Assembly (NCBI RefSeq): GCF_009674685.1
Contig: NZ_WKJI01000001.1
Coordinates: 682,001 to 746,000, forward strand
Direction: 5' to 3'
Source: Pedobacter puniceum
GTDB taxonomy: Bacteria; Bacteroidota; Bacteroidia; Sphingobacteriales; Sphingobacteriaceae
Length of the DNA: 64,000 bases
Below the pieces are notes generated by a model, which worked only from the letters and a program-made list of their open reading frames with translations, ran no database searches and was not told the DNA's origin. Shown piece after piece: positions 34,463-43,560 of this stretch. A program made the position numbers and the translations under genes. Position 1 is the stretch's first letter, and each line of letters begins with the position of its first letter.

Positions 34463-34787
34463 GTATAAAGTAAAAAGTACAGATTAGAAAGTAGTAAGAT
34501 GCCTTAAAAAGTCAAAAGTAGAAAGTAAAAAGTAAAAAGAGCCTAAAAAGTGGATAATCAGGAACTAACTTTAACTACTAAAAAAATCTCTCCGAAGAAC
34601 GAGGATGGCCTATGAAGATTTGGACGTGTAGTCAAATAAATCTTTTGCAAAAACTTTCCTTAAGCAGTATCGGAAAACAATCCAACGGGTGTTGTAAATT
34701 CTTTCATCGAGCAAAACCATTCACACCACTCAGGATTGTGGATAAAGATTTATTTAGACGGAACGACAAATATTCATCAGCCTTGAA
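34463..34787 (+). repeat. Long intergenic direct repeat, copy B
   Basis: Second copy of the unit at 33695-34008, with scattered substitutions (roughly 90 % by eye) and a few indels. The two copies lie ~770 bp apart in the same orientation in the 1.45-kb gene-free region 33669-35119. That region otherwise holds only short repeated modules and the operator at 34983. Confidence 0.8.
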
Positions 34788-34887
34788 TTTTTGGGGACTT
34801 TTTTTTCAAGAAAAAAGTGCCTAGGGCTGGCCGCCTATGAGGCCGGAGAGCCTTGTGCGTAATAGCCATAACAAGAAAAGAAAAAGC

Positions 34888-34920
34888 TACTACCCGGCTA
34901 GGGTTAGAAAGCCTTGTGCG
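34888..34920 (+). repeat. CTACCCGGCTAGGGTTAG repeat module, copy 2
   Basis: Matches 34098-34130 over its whole length apart from the first bases. Confidence 0.6.
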
Positions 34921-34982
34921 AAAACACCATTTCCAAAAGCTTTGTATACGCTTTATCTTTAACACAATCACATCCAATCTTA

Positions 34983-35049
34983 AAGCTAACATCCTATAAA
35001 ACAAAGAAAATATCTTACACGATAGACGCAGTTTTCTATACTAAATTTG
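34983..35049 (+). promoter_or_regulatory. Putative pectin-regulon operator and promoter, copy 5
   Basis: Box 1 AAGCTAACATCCTATA (34983-34998), box 2 GAAAATAT (35006-35013) and -7 element TAAATTTG (35042-35049) keep the 59-bp spacing. The ATG served is at 35120 (GH106), so the leader would be ~65 nt. Confidence 0.55.
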
Positions 35050-35119
35050 AAAGATAAACCTTTTGATAATCAAATTTTATCATCGTACAGGTAAATCAAC
35101 CATTTAAAAGAAAGAAAAC

Positions 35120-38100
35120 ATGACATTTAAAGCATATCATGCTTATTTAATTGCCTTTTTATTATGTTTCAGTTCTTTCATGCCTTTACAGGCGCAAACA
35201 TTAGCTCCTCATATTCAAAAAATAAATCATGAAGCAAAACCTTGGGTGTTTTGGTATTGGATGCATGCATCTTTCTCTAAAGAAGGTATCACTGCCGATT
35301 TAAAAGCCATGAAAGAGGCTGGTATAGCCGGTGCTTATATTGCACCTATTAAAGGCAAAACCAATCCGCCTTTGTATGAGCCTGTGATAGAAACCTTAAC
35401 ACCAGCCTGGTGGGATATTTTCAAATTTGCTTTAGAAGAAGCTAAAAGATTTGATATTAAAATAGCCCTTTTGCCTAATGATGGCTTCGCTACCGCAGGT
35501 GGCCCTTGGATAACGCCTCAGCTATCTATGCAAAAAGTGGTTTACAGCACCACAACTGTAAAGGGAGGTAGCTTGTTTAATACTACTTTAAAACAGCCAG
35601 AAGCTTACCAAAATTATTATCAAGATATAGCGGTTTTAGCGTTTCCAACACCGGGTGGTAAAACACAAAGTACACAAGAAATAAAACCTTTCATAAGCAC
35701 CAGTAATGGGCAAGATGCTTCTTTTTTAGCCGAAACGGGGCATAAAAGGAACTTTGGTAGTAATGAGCCTTGCTGGATACAATACGCTTTTGATAAACCT
35801 TTTCTTTGTCGTTCTATTAAAATAAGCGTTAATAATTTCAATCATCAATCTAACAGATTATGGGTAGAGGTGAGTGATGATGGAAAAAACTTCAGAAGCT
35901 TAGGTCGTTTACAAGCTCCAAGAACGGGGTGGTTAGATTGGGATGCTCCAGTAACACACGAAATAGAGCCCGTAAGTGCAAAATATTTTAGGTTTGTGTA
36001 CAACCCAGAAGGTACAGAACCCGGTGCCGAAGATTTAGATGCTGCTAAATGGAAACAAAGCTTAAAAATTAACGGAATAGAGCTTTCATCATTACCAAAA
36101 ATACATCAGTTTGAAGGTAAAAGTGGTTTGGTGTGGCGAGTAGGCGAACATACTAAAACCATTCCTGATGATTTAGCCATACCCATTGCAACAGTACTCA
36201 ACATCAGCGATAAGCTAGACGCTAGAGGAAATTTAAAATGGACAGCGCCAAAAACAAATGCCGAGTGGACAATCATTCGTATAGGGCATACTTCTACCGG
36301 ACATAAGAACGAGACCGCTGGTGCTGGTAAAGGTTTAGAAGTTGATAAGTTTAATCCCGAAGCAGTAAAACTACAGTTTGATAAATGGTATGGCGAGGCT
36401 TTACGTGTAGCTGGTGCTGATTTAGCCAAACAAGTACTAGGTGTTTTCCATGTGGATAGCTGGGAGTGTGGTAGCCAAAACTGGTCGCCGGTGTTTATGG
36501 CCGAGTTTCAGAAAAGGAGAGGTTATGACCCTACGTTGTTCTTGCCAACTTTGGCGGGTTTCCCTTTAGCAAGCCCTGCAAAAGCAGAACAGTTTTTATA
36601 CGATATGCGCAAAACCATAGCCGAGTTGATGCATGATAATTTCTTTGTTACCCTTAAAAATTTAGCACAGCAGCATGGGGCCATTTTTACTGCCGAAACT
36701 ACAGCTCCGGTAATGATGGGCGATGGTTTAAAACATTTTGGTACGGTAGATGTGCCTATGGGCGAGTTTTGGGCTAAAAGTCCTTCTCATGATAAACCTA
36801 ATGATATGTTAGATGCCATTTCTGGAGCGCATATTTATGGTAAAAATATCATTCAGGCAGAGGCTTTTACTACTGTAAGGATGGAGTGGGATGAGCACCC
36901 CGGAAATTTAAAAACTTTGCAAGACAGAAATTATGCTTTAGGTGTAAATAAACTGGTTTATCATGTTTATGTACACAACCCTTGGTTAGATAGAAAACCC
37001 GGTATGACCTTAGATGGCGTAGGTTTATACTTCCAAAGAGACCAAACCTGGTGGGAGCAAGGCAAAGAATGGGTTGCTTATGCAGAGCGTTGCCAATCTT
37101 TATTACAACAGGGTAAGCCAGTGGCAGATTTAGCTGTTTTCGTTGGCGAAGAATATCCATCAAGAGCTATATTGCCTGACCGTTTGGTAAATACCTTACC
37201 GGGCATTTTTGGAGATGAAAGAGTAGCTGCCGAAGCGCAAAGAATGGCCAATAAAGCTTTGCCTACACAAAAAGTAGCAGGTGTAACAACTTCGGCCAAT
37301 ATGGCCCAGCCAGAGCGTTGGATAAACCCTTTAAGAGGTTATGCTTATGACTCTTTCAATGCGGATGTTTTACAGTTGGCTAGCTTTAAAAATGGTAAAG
37401 TTGTGTTTGCTAGTGGTGCCGAGTATCGCATTTTGGTTTTGCCCTTAAAACATCAGTTAAATCCTAACCAATATTATACAGAAACATCATTAGCTAAAAT
37501 TTTAGAATTGGTAAATGCAGGGGCGCTATGTATCATCGGCGATAAGCCACAATTTAAAACAGGTTTAAAAGCCGATGAAAAGCTATTTAACCATGTAGTG
37601 GAAGCTATTTGGGGTGGTACTTTTGAAAATATTAAAGTAGCAGGAAGCTATTACGAGTTTAAAAATTCAGGCAAAGGAAAATTCATTAAAGCTCCTTTTT
37701 TACCTCAAGATTTTAGCTTTTTAGGTGCTCATCAAGATGTTTTGGTAAAAGATACTAATGGAAAAGAAGCTCCTGCAATAGCCTGGAATCATCGTAAAAC
37801 CGCAACAAAAGATATTTACTTTATTGCTAACCAATTAGATAAAGAAAGAAATTTAAGTTTTGCTTTCAGCGTAAGCGATAAACAAGCTCGTTTATACGAT
37901 GCTGTAAGCGATACCAATATTCCGTTAAAGCAATATCAAGTTAAAGATGGTTACACGCATATCTCTATAAAACTCCCGGCAAACGGTTCTTTATTTGTAA
38001 TTTTTGAAGGGTCTTCATCCCTAAAGGAAATAAATAAAGGCTTCAACTATATCCAATATCAAAACCTAAAAAATATTTCTACTGCATGGAAGGTTAAGTT

Positions 38101-38545
38101 TAACCAAAGCCACGGTGGCCCTGCAGAAAGCATCATGTTAGATAGCTTACAAGATTGGAGCACCCACAGCAATCCGCAAATTAAATACTATTCTGGTACG
38201 GCTACTTACAACAATAGCTTTACACATAAAGCATCAAAAAACGAAGAAATATGGCTCGATTTAGGCGAAGTAGCCAATATTGCCAGTGTAAAAGTAAATG
38301 GTATAGATTGCGGTATTGTTTGGACACCTCCGTACCGAGTAAACATCAGCAAGGCTTTAAAGAAAGGCCAAAATCAATTAGAAATTAAAGTAAGCAATAC
38401 TTGGGCAAATCGTTTAATTGGCGACCAACTATTGCCAGAAGATAAAAGAATCACCAAAACAACAGCCCCTTTTAGGTTAGAAGGTAAAGCCTTAAATAAA
38501 GCAGGCTTATTGGGCACTGTTTCTTTATTAAAAGTTATAGAATGA
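35120..38545 (+). CDS. GH106 alpha-L-rhamnosidase-family glycosidase
   Basis: A signal peptide ends at LQAQ. The opening (KPWVFWYWMHASFSKEGITADLKAMKEAGIAGAYIAPI) and the following barrel with IKIALLPNDGFATAGGPWITP are the GH106 signature. Acidic residues in VFHVDSWECGSQNWSP and IFTAETTAP sit where the family places its catalytic carboxylates. Inserted jelly-roll domains follow, and the C-terminus has GTATYNNSFTHK, WLDLGEVANIASVKVNG and WTPPYRVNIS, a carbohydrate-binding sandwich. 1141 residues is usual. Known GH106 enzymes cleave alpha-L-rhamnosyl bonds in RG-I and RG-II. It overlaps the next ATG by four bases (ATGA), so the pair is translationally coupled. Confidence 0.9.
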   Translation: MTFKAYHAYLIAFLLCFSSFMPLQAQTLAPHIQKINHEAKPWVFWYWMHASFSKEGITADLKAMKEAGIAGAYIAPIKGKTNPPLYEPVIETLTPAWWDIFKFALEEAKRFDIKIALLPNDGFATAGGPWITPQLSMQKVVYSTTTVKGGSLFNTTLKQPEAYQNYYQDIAVLAFPTPGGKTQSTQEIKPFISTSNGQDASFLAETGHKRNFGSNEPCWIQYAFDKPFLCRSIKISVNNFNHQSNRLWVEVSDDGKNFRSLGRLQAPRTGWLDWDAPVTHEIEPVSAKYFRFVYNPEGTEPGAEDLDAAKWKQSLKINGIELSSLPKIHQFEGKSGLVWRVGEHTKTIPDDLAIPIATVLNISDKLDARGNLKWTAPKTNAEWTIIRIGHTSTGHKNETAGAGKGLEVDKFNPEAVKLQFDKWYGEALRVAGADLAKQVLGVFHVDSWECGSQNWSPVFMAEFQKRRGYDPTLFLPTLAGFPLASPAKAEQFLYDMRKTIAELMHDNFFVTLKNLAQQHGAIFTAETTAPVMMGDGLKHFGTVDVPMGEFWAKSPSHDKPNDMLDAISGAHIYGKNIIQAEAFTTVRMEWDEHPGNLKTLQDRNYALGVNKLVYHVYVHNPWLDRKPGMTLDGVGLYFQRDQTWWEQGKEWVAYAERCQSLLQQGKPVADLAVFVGEEYPSRAILPDRLVNTLPGIFGDERVAAEAQRMANKALPTQKVAGVTTSANMAQPERWINPLRGYAYDSFNADVLQLASFKNGKVVFASGAEYRILVLPLKHQLNPNQYYTETSLAKILELVNAGALCIIGDKPQFKTGLKADEKLFNHVVEAIWGGTFENIKVAGSYYEFKNSGKGKFIKAPFLPQDFSFLGAHQDVLVKDTNGKEAPAIAWNHRKTATKDIYFIANQLDKERNLSFAFSVSDKQARLYDAVSDTNIPLKQYQVKDGYTHISIKLPANGSLFVIFEGSSSLKEINKGFNYIQYQNLKNISTAWKVKFNQSHGGPAESIMLDSLQDWSTHSNPQIKYYSGTATYNNSFTHKASKNEEIWLDLGEVANIASVKVNGIDCGIVWTPPYRVNISKALKKGQNQLEIKVSNTWANRLIGDQLLPEDKRITKTTAPFRLEGKALNKAGLLGTVSLLKVIE

Positions 38546-40575
38546 TGAATAAGAAAATTTATATCAGCTTATTAGCTGGCTTTTTAGCTTTAAATAACAG
38601 TTACGCACAAACCAAAGCCATGGTTAATACAGCTGCTAGTCCTTACGCTAAGCTAAAAAGCCTTGATATGGGTGCTGTAAACTGGACAAATGGTTTCTGG
38701 GCAGAACGTTTTCAGGTATGTAAAGAAAGCATGGTGCCGCAATTATGGAAAGTTTATACCAGTGCAGACATCAGCCATGCTTACAGAAATTTTGAAATTG
38801 CTGCTGGTTTAGAGAAAGGAAACCATAAAGGTCCGTCTTTTCATGATGGCGATTTTTATAAAACCTTAGAAGCAGTAGCTAGCTTATATGCTTCTACCAA
38901 AGATGAGCAATTAAATAAAATGATGGATGAGGCTATCGCTACAATAGCTAAATCTCAGAGAGAAGATGGCTATATCTATACTAAGGCCATGATAGAAGAG
39001 CGAAATACGGGTATTCGAAATCAATTTCAAGACCGTTTAAGTTTCGAGGCTTATAATATTGGCCATTTAATGACAGCCGCTTGCATCCATTACCGGGCTA
39101 CTGGAAAGCGTTCTTTGTTAAATGTGGCAGTAAAGGCCACAGATTATCTGTACAATTTCTATCAAAAAGCATCGCCAACTTTAGCCAGAAACGCTATTTG
39201 CCCATCGCATTATATGGGTGTGATAGAAATGTATCGTACCCTTGGTGATAAAAGATATTTAGAGTTAGCCAAACACCTGATAGATATTAAAGGAAAGATA
39301 GACGATGGTACTGATGATAACCAAGATAGAATTCCGTTTAGAGAACAGAAGAAGGTGATGGGCCATGCCGTTAGGGCTAATTATTTATATGCTGGCGTTG
39401 CCGATGTTTATGCCGAAACAGGCGATGCTACCTTAATGAGCCAATTAGATAAGATGTGGCATGATGTCACGCAGCATAAAATGTATATCACCGGAGGTTG
39501 CGGTTCTTTATACGATGGTGTATCGCCAGACGGAACTTCTTACAACCCTACCGAAGTACAAAAAATACATCAGGCTTATGGCCGAGATTACCAATTGCCC
39601 AATTTTACAGCACATAATGAAACTTGCGCCAATATTGGTAATGTTTTATGGAATTACCGTATGCTACAGCTTAGCGGAGAGGCTAAATATGCCGATGTGA
39701 TAGAACTAGCACTTTATAACAGCGTATTATCAGGCATTAGTTTAGATGGTAAACGTTTTTTATATACCAATCCTTTAAGCTATAGCGATGCTTTACCTTT
39801 TAAACAGCGTTGGTCTAAAGATAGGGTAGAGTATATTTCATTATCTAATTGTTGTCCGCCTAATACCGTACGCACTCTAGCAGAAGTAAGTAATTACGCC
39901 TATAGCGTGTCTGATAAGGGTGTTTGGATAAATCTGTATGGCGCCAACGAGTTAAAAACTACTTTAAAAGATGGTTCTTCTTTATTAGTTAGCCAAGAAA
40001 CAGCTTACCCATGGAATGGCGATATTAAATTAACCGTTAAAGAGAGTAGCAAAAACCCATTCTCTTTCTTTTTAAGAATACCAGGTTGGGCTTCAAAAGC
40101 TAGTATCCTAGTAAATGGTAAAGCACTTGAAACGCCTGCTAAACCTGGCACATATGCCGAAATTAATAGAAATTGGAAAAAAGGAGATGTTATAAGTTTA
40201 ACTATCCCTATGGAAGCCGAGCTGATAGCAGCCAACCCATTGGTAGAAGAAAATAGAAACCAAGTAGCCGTAAAACGTGGCCCTGTGGTGTATTGTGCCG
40301 AGTCTGTAGATATGCCACAAGGTACCAGTGTTTTTTCTTTAACTATACCAGCAAGCGCCCAGTTTAAAGCCGTTCCTTTACAATTTGCAGATAGTAAAAT
40401 GATGGCTTTAGAAGCCGATGTAAAAATGGTAAAAGCACAAAACTGGACAAACCAACTTTACCAAAAAATAAACACCCAAACAGAGCAAGTAAAAGTAAAA
40501 TTGATTCCTTATTATGCATGGGGCAATAGAGGTCATGTAGCCGAAATGTCTGTATGGTTACCTTTTAGTAGATAA
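38542..40575 (+). CDS. GH127 (DUF1680) beta-L-arabinofuranosidase-family enzyme
   Basis: A signal peptide ends at NSYAQ. The (alpha/alpha)6 barrel shows DMGAVNWTNGFWAERFQVCKESMVP, GHAVRANYLYAGVADVYAETGD and MYITGGCGS. The zinc-site residues of the family are present: Glu and Cys in HNETCANIG and the Cys pair in SNCCPPNTVRTLAE; one Cys is the nucleophile in characterised members. A C-terminal beta domain follows (SLTIPMEAELI, VAVKRGPVVYCAES). Activities in GH127 include beta-L-arabinofuranosidase and the RG-II aceric-acid hydrolase. 677 residues fits. Shares ATGA with the GH106 gene. The long tandem repeat begins two bases after its stop. Confidence 0.9.
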   Translation: MMNKKIYISLLAGFLALNNSYAQTKAMVNTAASPYAKLKSLDMGAVNWTNGFWAERFQVCKESMVPQLWKVYTSADISHAYRNFEIAAGLEKGNHKGPSFHDGDFYKTLEAVASLYASTKDEQLNKMMDEAIATIAKSQREDGYIYTKAMIEERNTGIRNQFQDRLSFEAYNIGHLMTAACIHYRATGKRSLLNVAVKATDYLYNFYQKASPTLARNAICPSHYMGVIEMYRTLGDKRYLELAKHLIDIKGKIDDGTDDNQDRIPFREQKKVMGHAVRANYLYAGVADVYAETGDATLMSQLDKMWHDVTQHKMYITGGCGSLYDGVSPDGTSYNPTEVQKIHQAYGRDYQLPNFTAHNETCANIGNVLWNYRMLQLSGEAKYADVIELALYNSVLSGISLDGKRFLYTNPLSYSDALPFKQRWSKDRVEYISLSNCCPPNTVRTLAEVSNYAYSVSDKGVWINLYGANELKTTLKDGSSLLVSQETAYPWNGDIKLTVKESSKNPFSFFLRIPGWASKASILVNGKALETPAKPGTYAEINRNWKKGDVISLTIPMEAELIAANPLVEENRNQVAVKRGPVVYCAESVDMPQGTSVFSLTIPASAQFKAVPLQFADSKMMALEADVKMVKAQNWTNQLYQKINTQTEQVKVKLIPYYAWGNRGHVAEMSVWLPFSR

Positions 40576-40576
40576 T

Positions 40577-41030
40577 GTTTATTGATTTTTGATGGATTGA
40601 ATGATTGATTAAACTTTCCGCCTTCTGCTTTTTTTATTGATTGATTTTTGATGGATTGAATGATTGATTGAGCTTTCCGCTTTCTGCTTTTTTTATTGAT
40701 TGATTTTTGATGGATTGAATGATTGATTGAGCTTTCCGCTTTCTGCTTTTTTTATTGATTGATTTTTGATGGATTGAATGATTGATTAAGCTTTCCGCTT
40801 TCTGCTTTTTTTATTGATTGATTTTTGATGGATTGAATGATTGATTGAGCTTTCCGCTTTCTGCTTTTTTTATTGATTGCTTTTTTTGTGATTGAATGAT
40901 TGATTAAGCTTTCCGCTTTCTGCTTTTTTTATTGATTGATTTTTGATGGATTGAATGATTGATTGAGCTTTCCGCTTTCTGCTTTTTTTATTGATTGCTT
41001 TTTTTGTGATTGAATGATTGATTAAGAGAT
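40577..41030 (+). repeat. Eight-copy 57-59 bp tandem repeat
   Basis: Units containing GATGGATTGAATGATTGATT and AGCTTTCCGCTTTCTGC recur with anchors at 40591, 40650, 40709, 40768, 40827, 40888, 40945 and about 41003. Two units carry the variant GCTTTTTTTGTG. No ORF crosses it. The rest of 41031-41505 is AT-rich, with the small 11-bp repeat and the attC-like core before the next gene. Confidence 0.85.
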
Positions 41031-41227
41031 TTTCTCTGTCTTTGCGATGTGGAATGAAGAAGCAATCTTTTTATCAAACAGTGACGGTTTTTGGTTAACA
41101 GTTTCTAGTTTTAGATGTAGAGTTTTCTGCTTTTAATTTTGAATTTTCCTTTCAAATTTTCTTCTTTAAACCACTTGCTTTATAATTAATTTTTATAATA
41201 ATTTAGAAACAAGAAATTTTTAGTGTT

Positions 41228-41271
41228 TCACCCTAGGATCACCCTACTATCACCCTAGAATGAGCCTACTT
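41228..41271 (+). repeat. TCACCCTA direct repeats at 11-bp period
   Basis: TCACCCTA occurs at 41228, 41239 and 41250, with a decayed fourth copy (TGAGCCTA) at 41261. Each unit is 11 bp, so they fall on nearly the same helix face, as binding sites often do. No promoter or gene is close (next ATG 41506). Confidence 0.55.
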
Positions 41272-41477
41272 TATGCTTGGTAAAGAAATGGTAAAAATTA
41301 CTTAATTTTTGACTTTCAATAAATATTTACTTACTTAGAGTTAAAATCTGATTTATGAAAATACCTATGGAATTGGATGTAAATTATAAACAAAAAAAAA
41401 TAATAATAACATGATGACTTGCACCTATACCACTGTTTTATGTTGTATTTGTGCAACTTTATTGGATATATATACTA

Positions 41478-41486
41478 GTTATAGGC
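41478..41486 (+). other. attC-core-like site GTTATAGGC before the small lipoprotein
   Basis: GTTATAGGC 20 bp before the 41506 ATG is the exact reverse complement of GCCTATAAC, which would read across 42194-42200 and 44068-44069 if the intron is removed. GTT...GGC fits an integron R' box loosely. See the attC-like element at 44068. Confidence 0.35.
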
Positions 41487-41505
41487 AACCCTAAAAGACG
41501 ATAAA

Positions 41506-42177
41506 ATGAGAGTATATTTTTACATAGCGACATTAGTTTTTCTTGCTTCTTGCGGACAGACAAACAACAATTTGGACAAAAACGAAGTAAGTAATATTGA
41601 CACTTTAACAAAATCAAATGAAAGTGCATCTTCTCAAAACTATACATTAACGGACAAGACAATAACTTTTTTAAGTCGTGATACAAATAGCTCAATTGTA
41701 ATAAATGAAGAATTTTGTAAAACTATAACAGAACCTGAAAGAGCAGCATTAGGTTATGTTGCGACTTTCATCGGTAACGAATGTAATTGGGACGGAGACT
41801 ACACGGACGACAGAAGTAATTTAAAATGTAAAATATTGACTGCGCTAAACTTGGGTTATCAATGCTCTGAAAAACATTTGGGCTTTCTAAGACAGATGTT
41901 TAAAAACGACAACAAAGTGTTGGAAGAACTTAAATCTGACAACTGCCCTACAACACCAGACGGTGCGACAATCCAAGACACTTTTGATGAAATTACTCTT
42001 ACTGTTAAAGGCAACGAAATTTTAGTTTTCTTTAGGGCAAGCGGTATAAATATGAGAGAAGGAGACAGTTGGAGTTGGACAGAAACTGACCGTTTTCAAC
42101 TTGACAAAGACAACATTAAACTTATAAAGAAAGACGAATCAAAAGTAAAAAGAGAAAAATTCGACACGGGTGAATAA
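41506..42177 (+). CDS. Hypothetical lipoprotein (accessory)
   Basis: A signal with lipobox (LVFLASC, Cys 16) precedes a low-complexity Asn/Ser/Thr linker and a ~150-residue domain with paired Cys residues (EFCKTI, NECNWDGDY, LKCKIL, YQCSEK, DNCPTTP). Family not recognised. GC-poor, Lys/Asp-rich, and isolated from the carbohydrate genes. Bracketed by attC-core-like sequences, it may be a mobile cassette gene. No promoter identified. Confidence 0.6.
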   Translation: MRVYFYIATLVFLASCGQTNNNLDKNEVSNIDTLTKSNESASSQNYTLTDKTITFLSRDTNSSIVINEEFCKTITEPERAALGYVATFIGNECNWDGDYTDDRSNLKCKILTALNLGYQCSEKHLGFLRQMFKNDNKVLEELKSDNCPTTPDGATIQDTFDEITLTVKGNEILVFFRASGINMREGDSWSWTETDRFQLDKDNIKLIKKDESKVKREKFDTGE

Positions 42178-42242
42178 CAACGGAAGAAGGGCAGCCTATA
42201 ATCGAGTAGACGGCTCTGCCAGAAACCTGACAGAGTGCGCCT

Positions 42243-42282
42243 CTCACACCACCGTACGTACGGTTCTCGTATACGGCGGTTC
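42243..42282 (-). other. Group II intron domain V hairpin
   Basis: The minus strand folds as GAACCGCCGTATACG opposite CGTACGGTGGTGTGAG, with an AGAACC loop region. It overlaps the last codons of the maturase gene (the TGA lies within it). Confidence 0.6.
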
Positions 42283-43560
42283 GTAAACTGATGGGTTGAG
42301 CTTTGTGTAAATCTCTAGCATGGGTATGTAGCCTTTTTGCTTTAACCGTTTAATAGTTATGGTCGTATTAAGGATTGGGCTTTGGGCTATTCGCCATCCC
42401 CCTTTTCTTGTCCTGCTCCATGCATAAGCATGGTCGGCATCTACTCCTAATCGTATCAGGTTTTTCCTTTTACGTTCCGGTTTCTTCCAGTCCGTCCAAA
42501 TGCAATAGCGCAGGCGGTTACGCAACCAGCCGTCCATATCTCGCAGTTTACCTGCAATGCTACTTCCTTTAAAGTAGGTAAGCCAGCCTCGGGTAATCTC
42601 ATTGATTTTATTAATGCGTTCTGATAGACTTTTGGGTGACGTTTTCCGAGTAACTTCCTTTAACTTCTCTTTCAGCTTTGCCCATGCTTTTTCTCCTACT
42701 GTTAACTGGTATTGTCCTTTTACTCCTTTTTGGTACGTGGATACAAATGTAAAGCCTAGTATGGTAAAATTACTGGGTTTTACTATTCCGCTCTTTGACT
42801 TATTGACTTTCAGCTTTAGCTTGTTTACCAAGTATTTGGTAATGGCTTTGCTTGCCAGTTTTGCATCAGAGGGGAGTTTGCAATAGATACTGAAATCATC
42901 GGCATAGCGTACAAACCTTAGCTTTCTCCTTTCCAATTCTTTGTCCAACTCGCCCAGCAGGATATTAGAAAGTAGGGGGCTTAATGGGCTGCCTTGCGGC
43001 ACTCCTTTGCTTCGTTTTACTAATTTGCCGTTAATCTGTATCGGTGCTCGTAGCCATTTCCGTATCAGTCTTAGCGTAAGCGGGCATTTTACCTTTTGGT
43101 AAATCAGGTTTAGTAGCAGGCAATGGTCTACCTCGTCAAAGAATGTTTCTAAATCGATAGCTACGATGTGGCTATAACCTTCGTGGATATTGCTCCATGC
43201 TTTTCCTACTGCTGTTCTAGCATTTTTGTAGGGTCTAAAGCCGTAGCTATTTTCATGAAATTCATGCTCGAACTTTGGTGTCAAAACTTGTGATACGGCT
43301 TGTTGTAGCAGGCGGTCTACAACCGTAGGGATACCTAATAAACGAAGTTTTCCTCCGCCTTTGGGTATCTCTACTCCTAAAATTGATTGAGGCAGGTATT
43401 TGTTCTCTTTTATTCTCTCCAGTAGCGCTTCCCTATGTTTTTGGACATAGGATTTTAAATCGGTGGTTTTTAAACCATCAATACCAGCACTTCCTTTATT
43501 AGCTATTACTTGTTGTAATGCCTTTTGGAGGTTTTGGGGGCGTAATACTTGTGCAATCAA
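42244..43560 (-). CDS. ltrA: Group II intron reverse transcriptase/maturase
   Basis: The RT domain is complete: KGSAGIDGLKTTDL, LGIPTVVDRLLQQAV, SYGFRPYKNARTAV, VAIDLETFFDEVDH (palm Asp), GVPQGSPLSPLLSNILL and FVRYADDF with the YADD catalytic pair. Domain X follows (GWLTYFKGSSIAGKLRDMDGWLRNRLRYCIWTDWKKP). The ~60 C-terminal residues contain no HNH endonuclease motif, as in class C ORFs. The protein ends with codons that double as domain V RNA (PPYTRTVRTVV). It promotes splicing and retrohoming. Intact, so the element may be active. Confidence 0.92.
   Translation of the reverse strand: MIAQVLRPQNLQKALQQVIANKGSAGIDGLKTTDLKSYVQKHREALLERIKENKYLPQSILGVEIPKGGGKLRLLGIPTVVDRLLQQAVSQVLTPKFEHEFHENSYGFRPYKNARTAVGKAWSNIHEGYSHIVAIDLETFFDEVDHCLLLNLIYQKVKCPLTLRLIRKWLRAPIQINGKLVKRSKGVPQGSPLSPLLSNILLGELDKELERRKLRFVRYADDFSIYCKLPSDAKLASKAITKYLVNKLKLKVNKSKSGIVKPSNFTILGFTFVSTYQKGVKGQYQLTVGEKAWAKLKEKLKEVTRKTSPKSLSERINKINEITRGWLTYFKGSSIAGKLRDMDGWLRNRLRYCIWTDWKKPERKRKNLIRLGVDADHAYAWSRTRKGGWRIAQSPILNTTITIKRLKQKGYIPMLEIYTKLNPSVYEPPYTRTVRTVV

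Noticed and set aside
34065-34824. Two plus-strand frames of 92 and 70 codons
   Set aside because: They cross the intergenic repeats, lack ribosome sites and have no protein-like composition.
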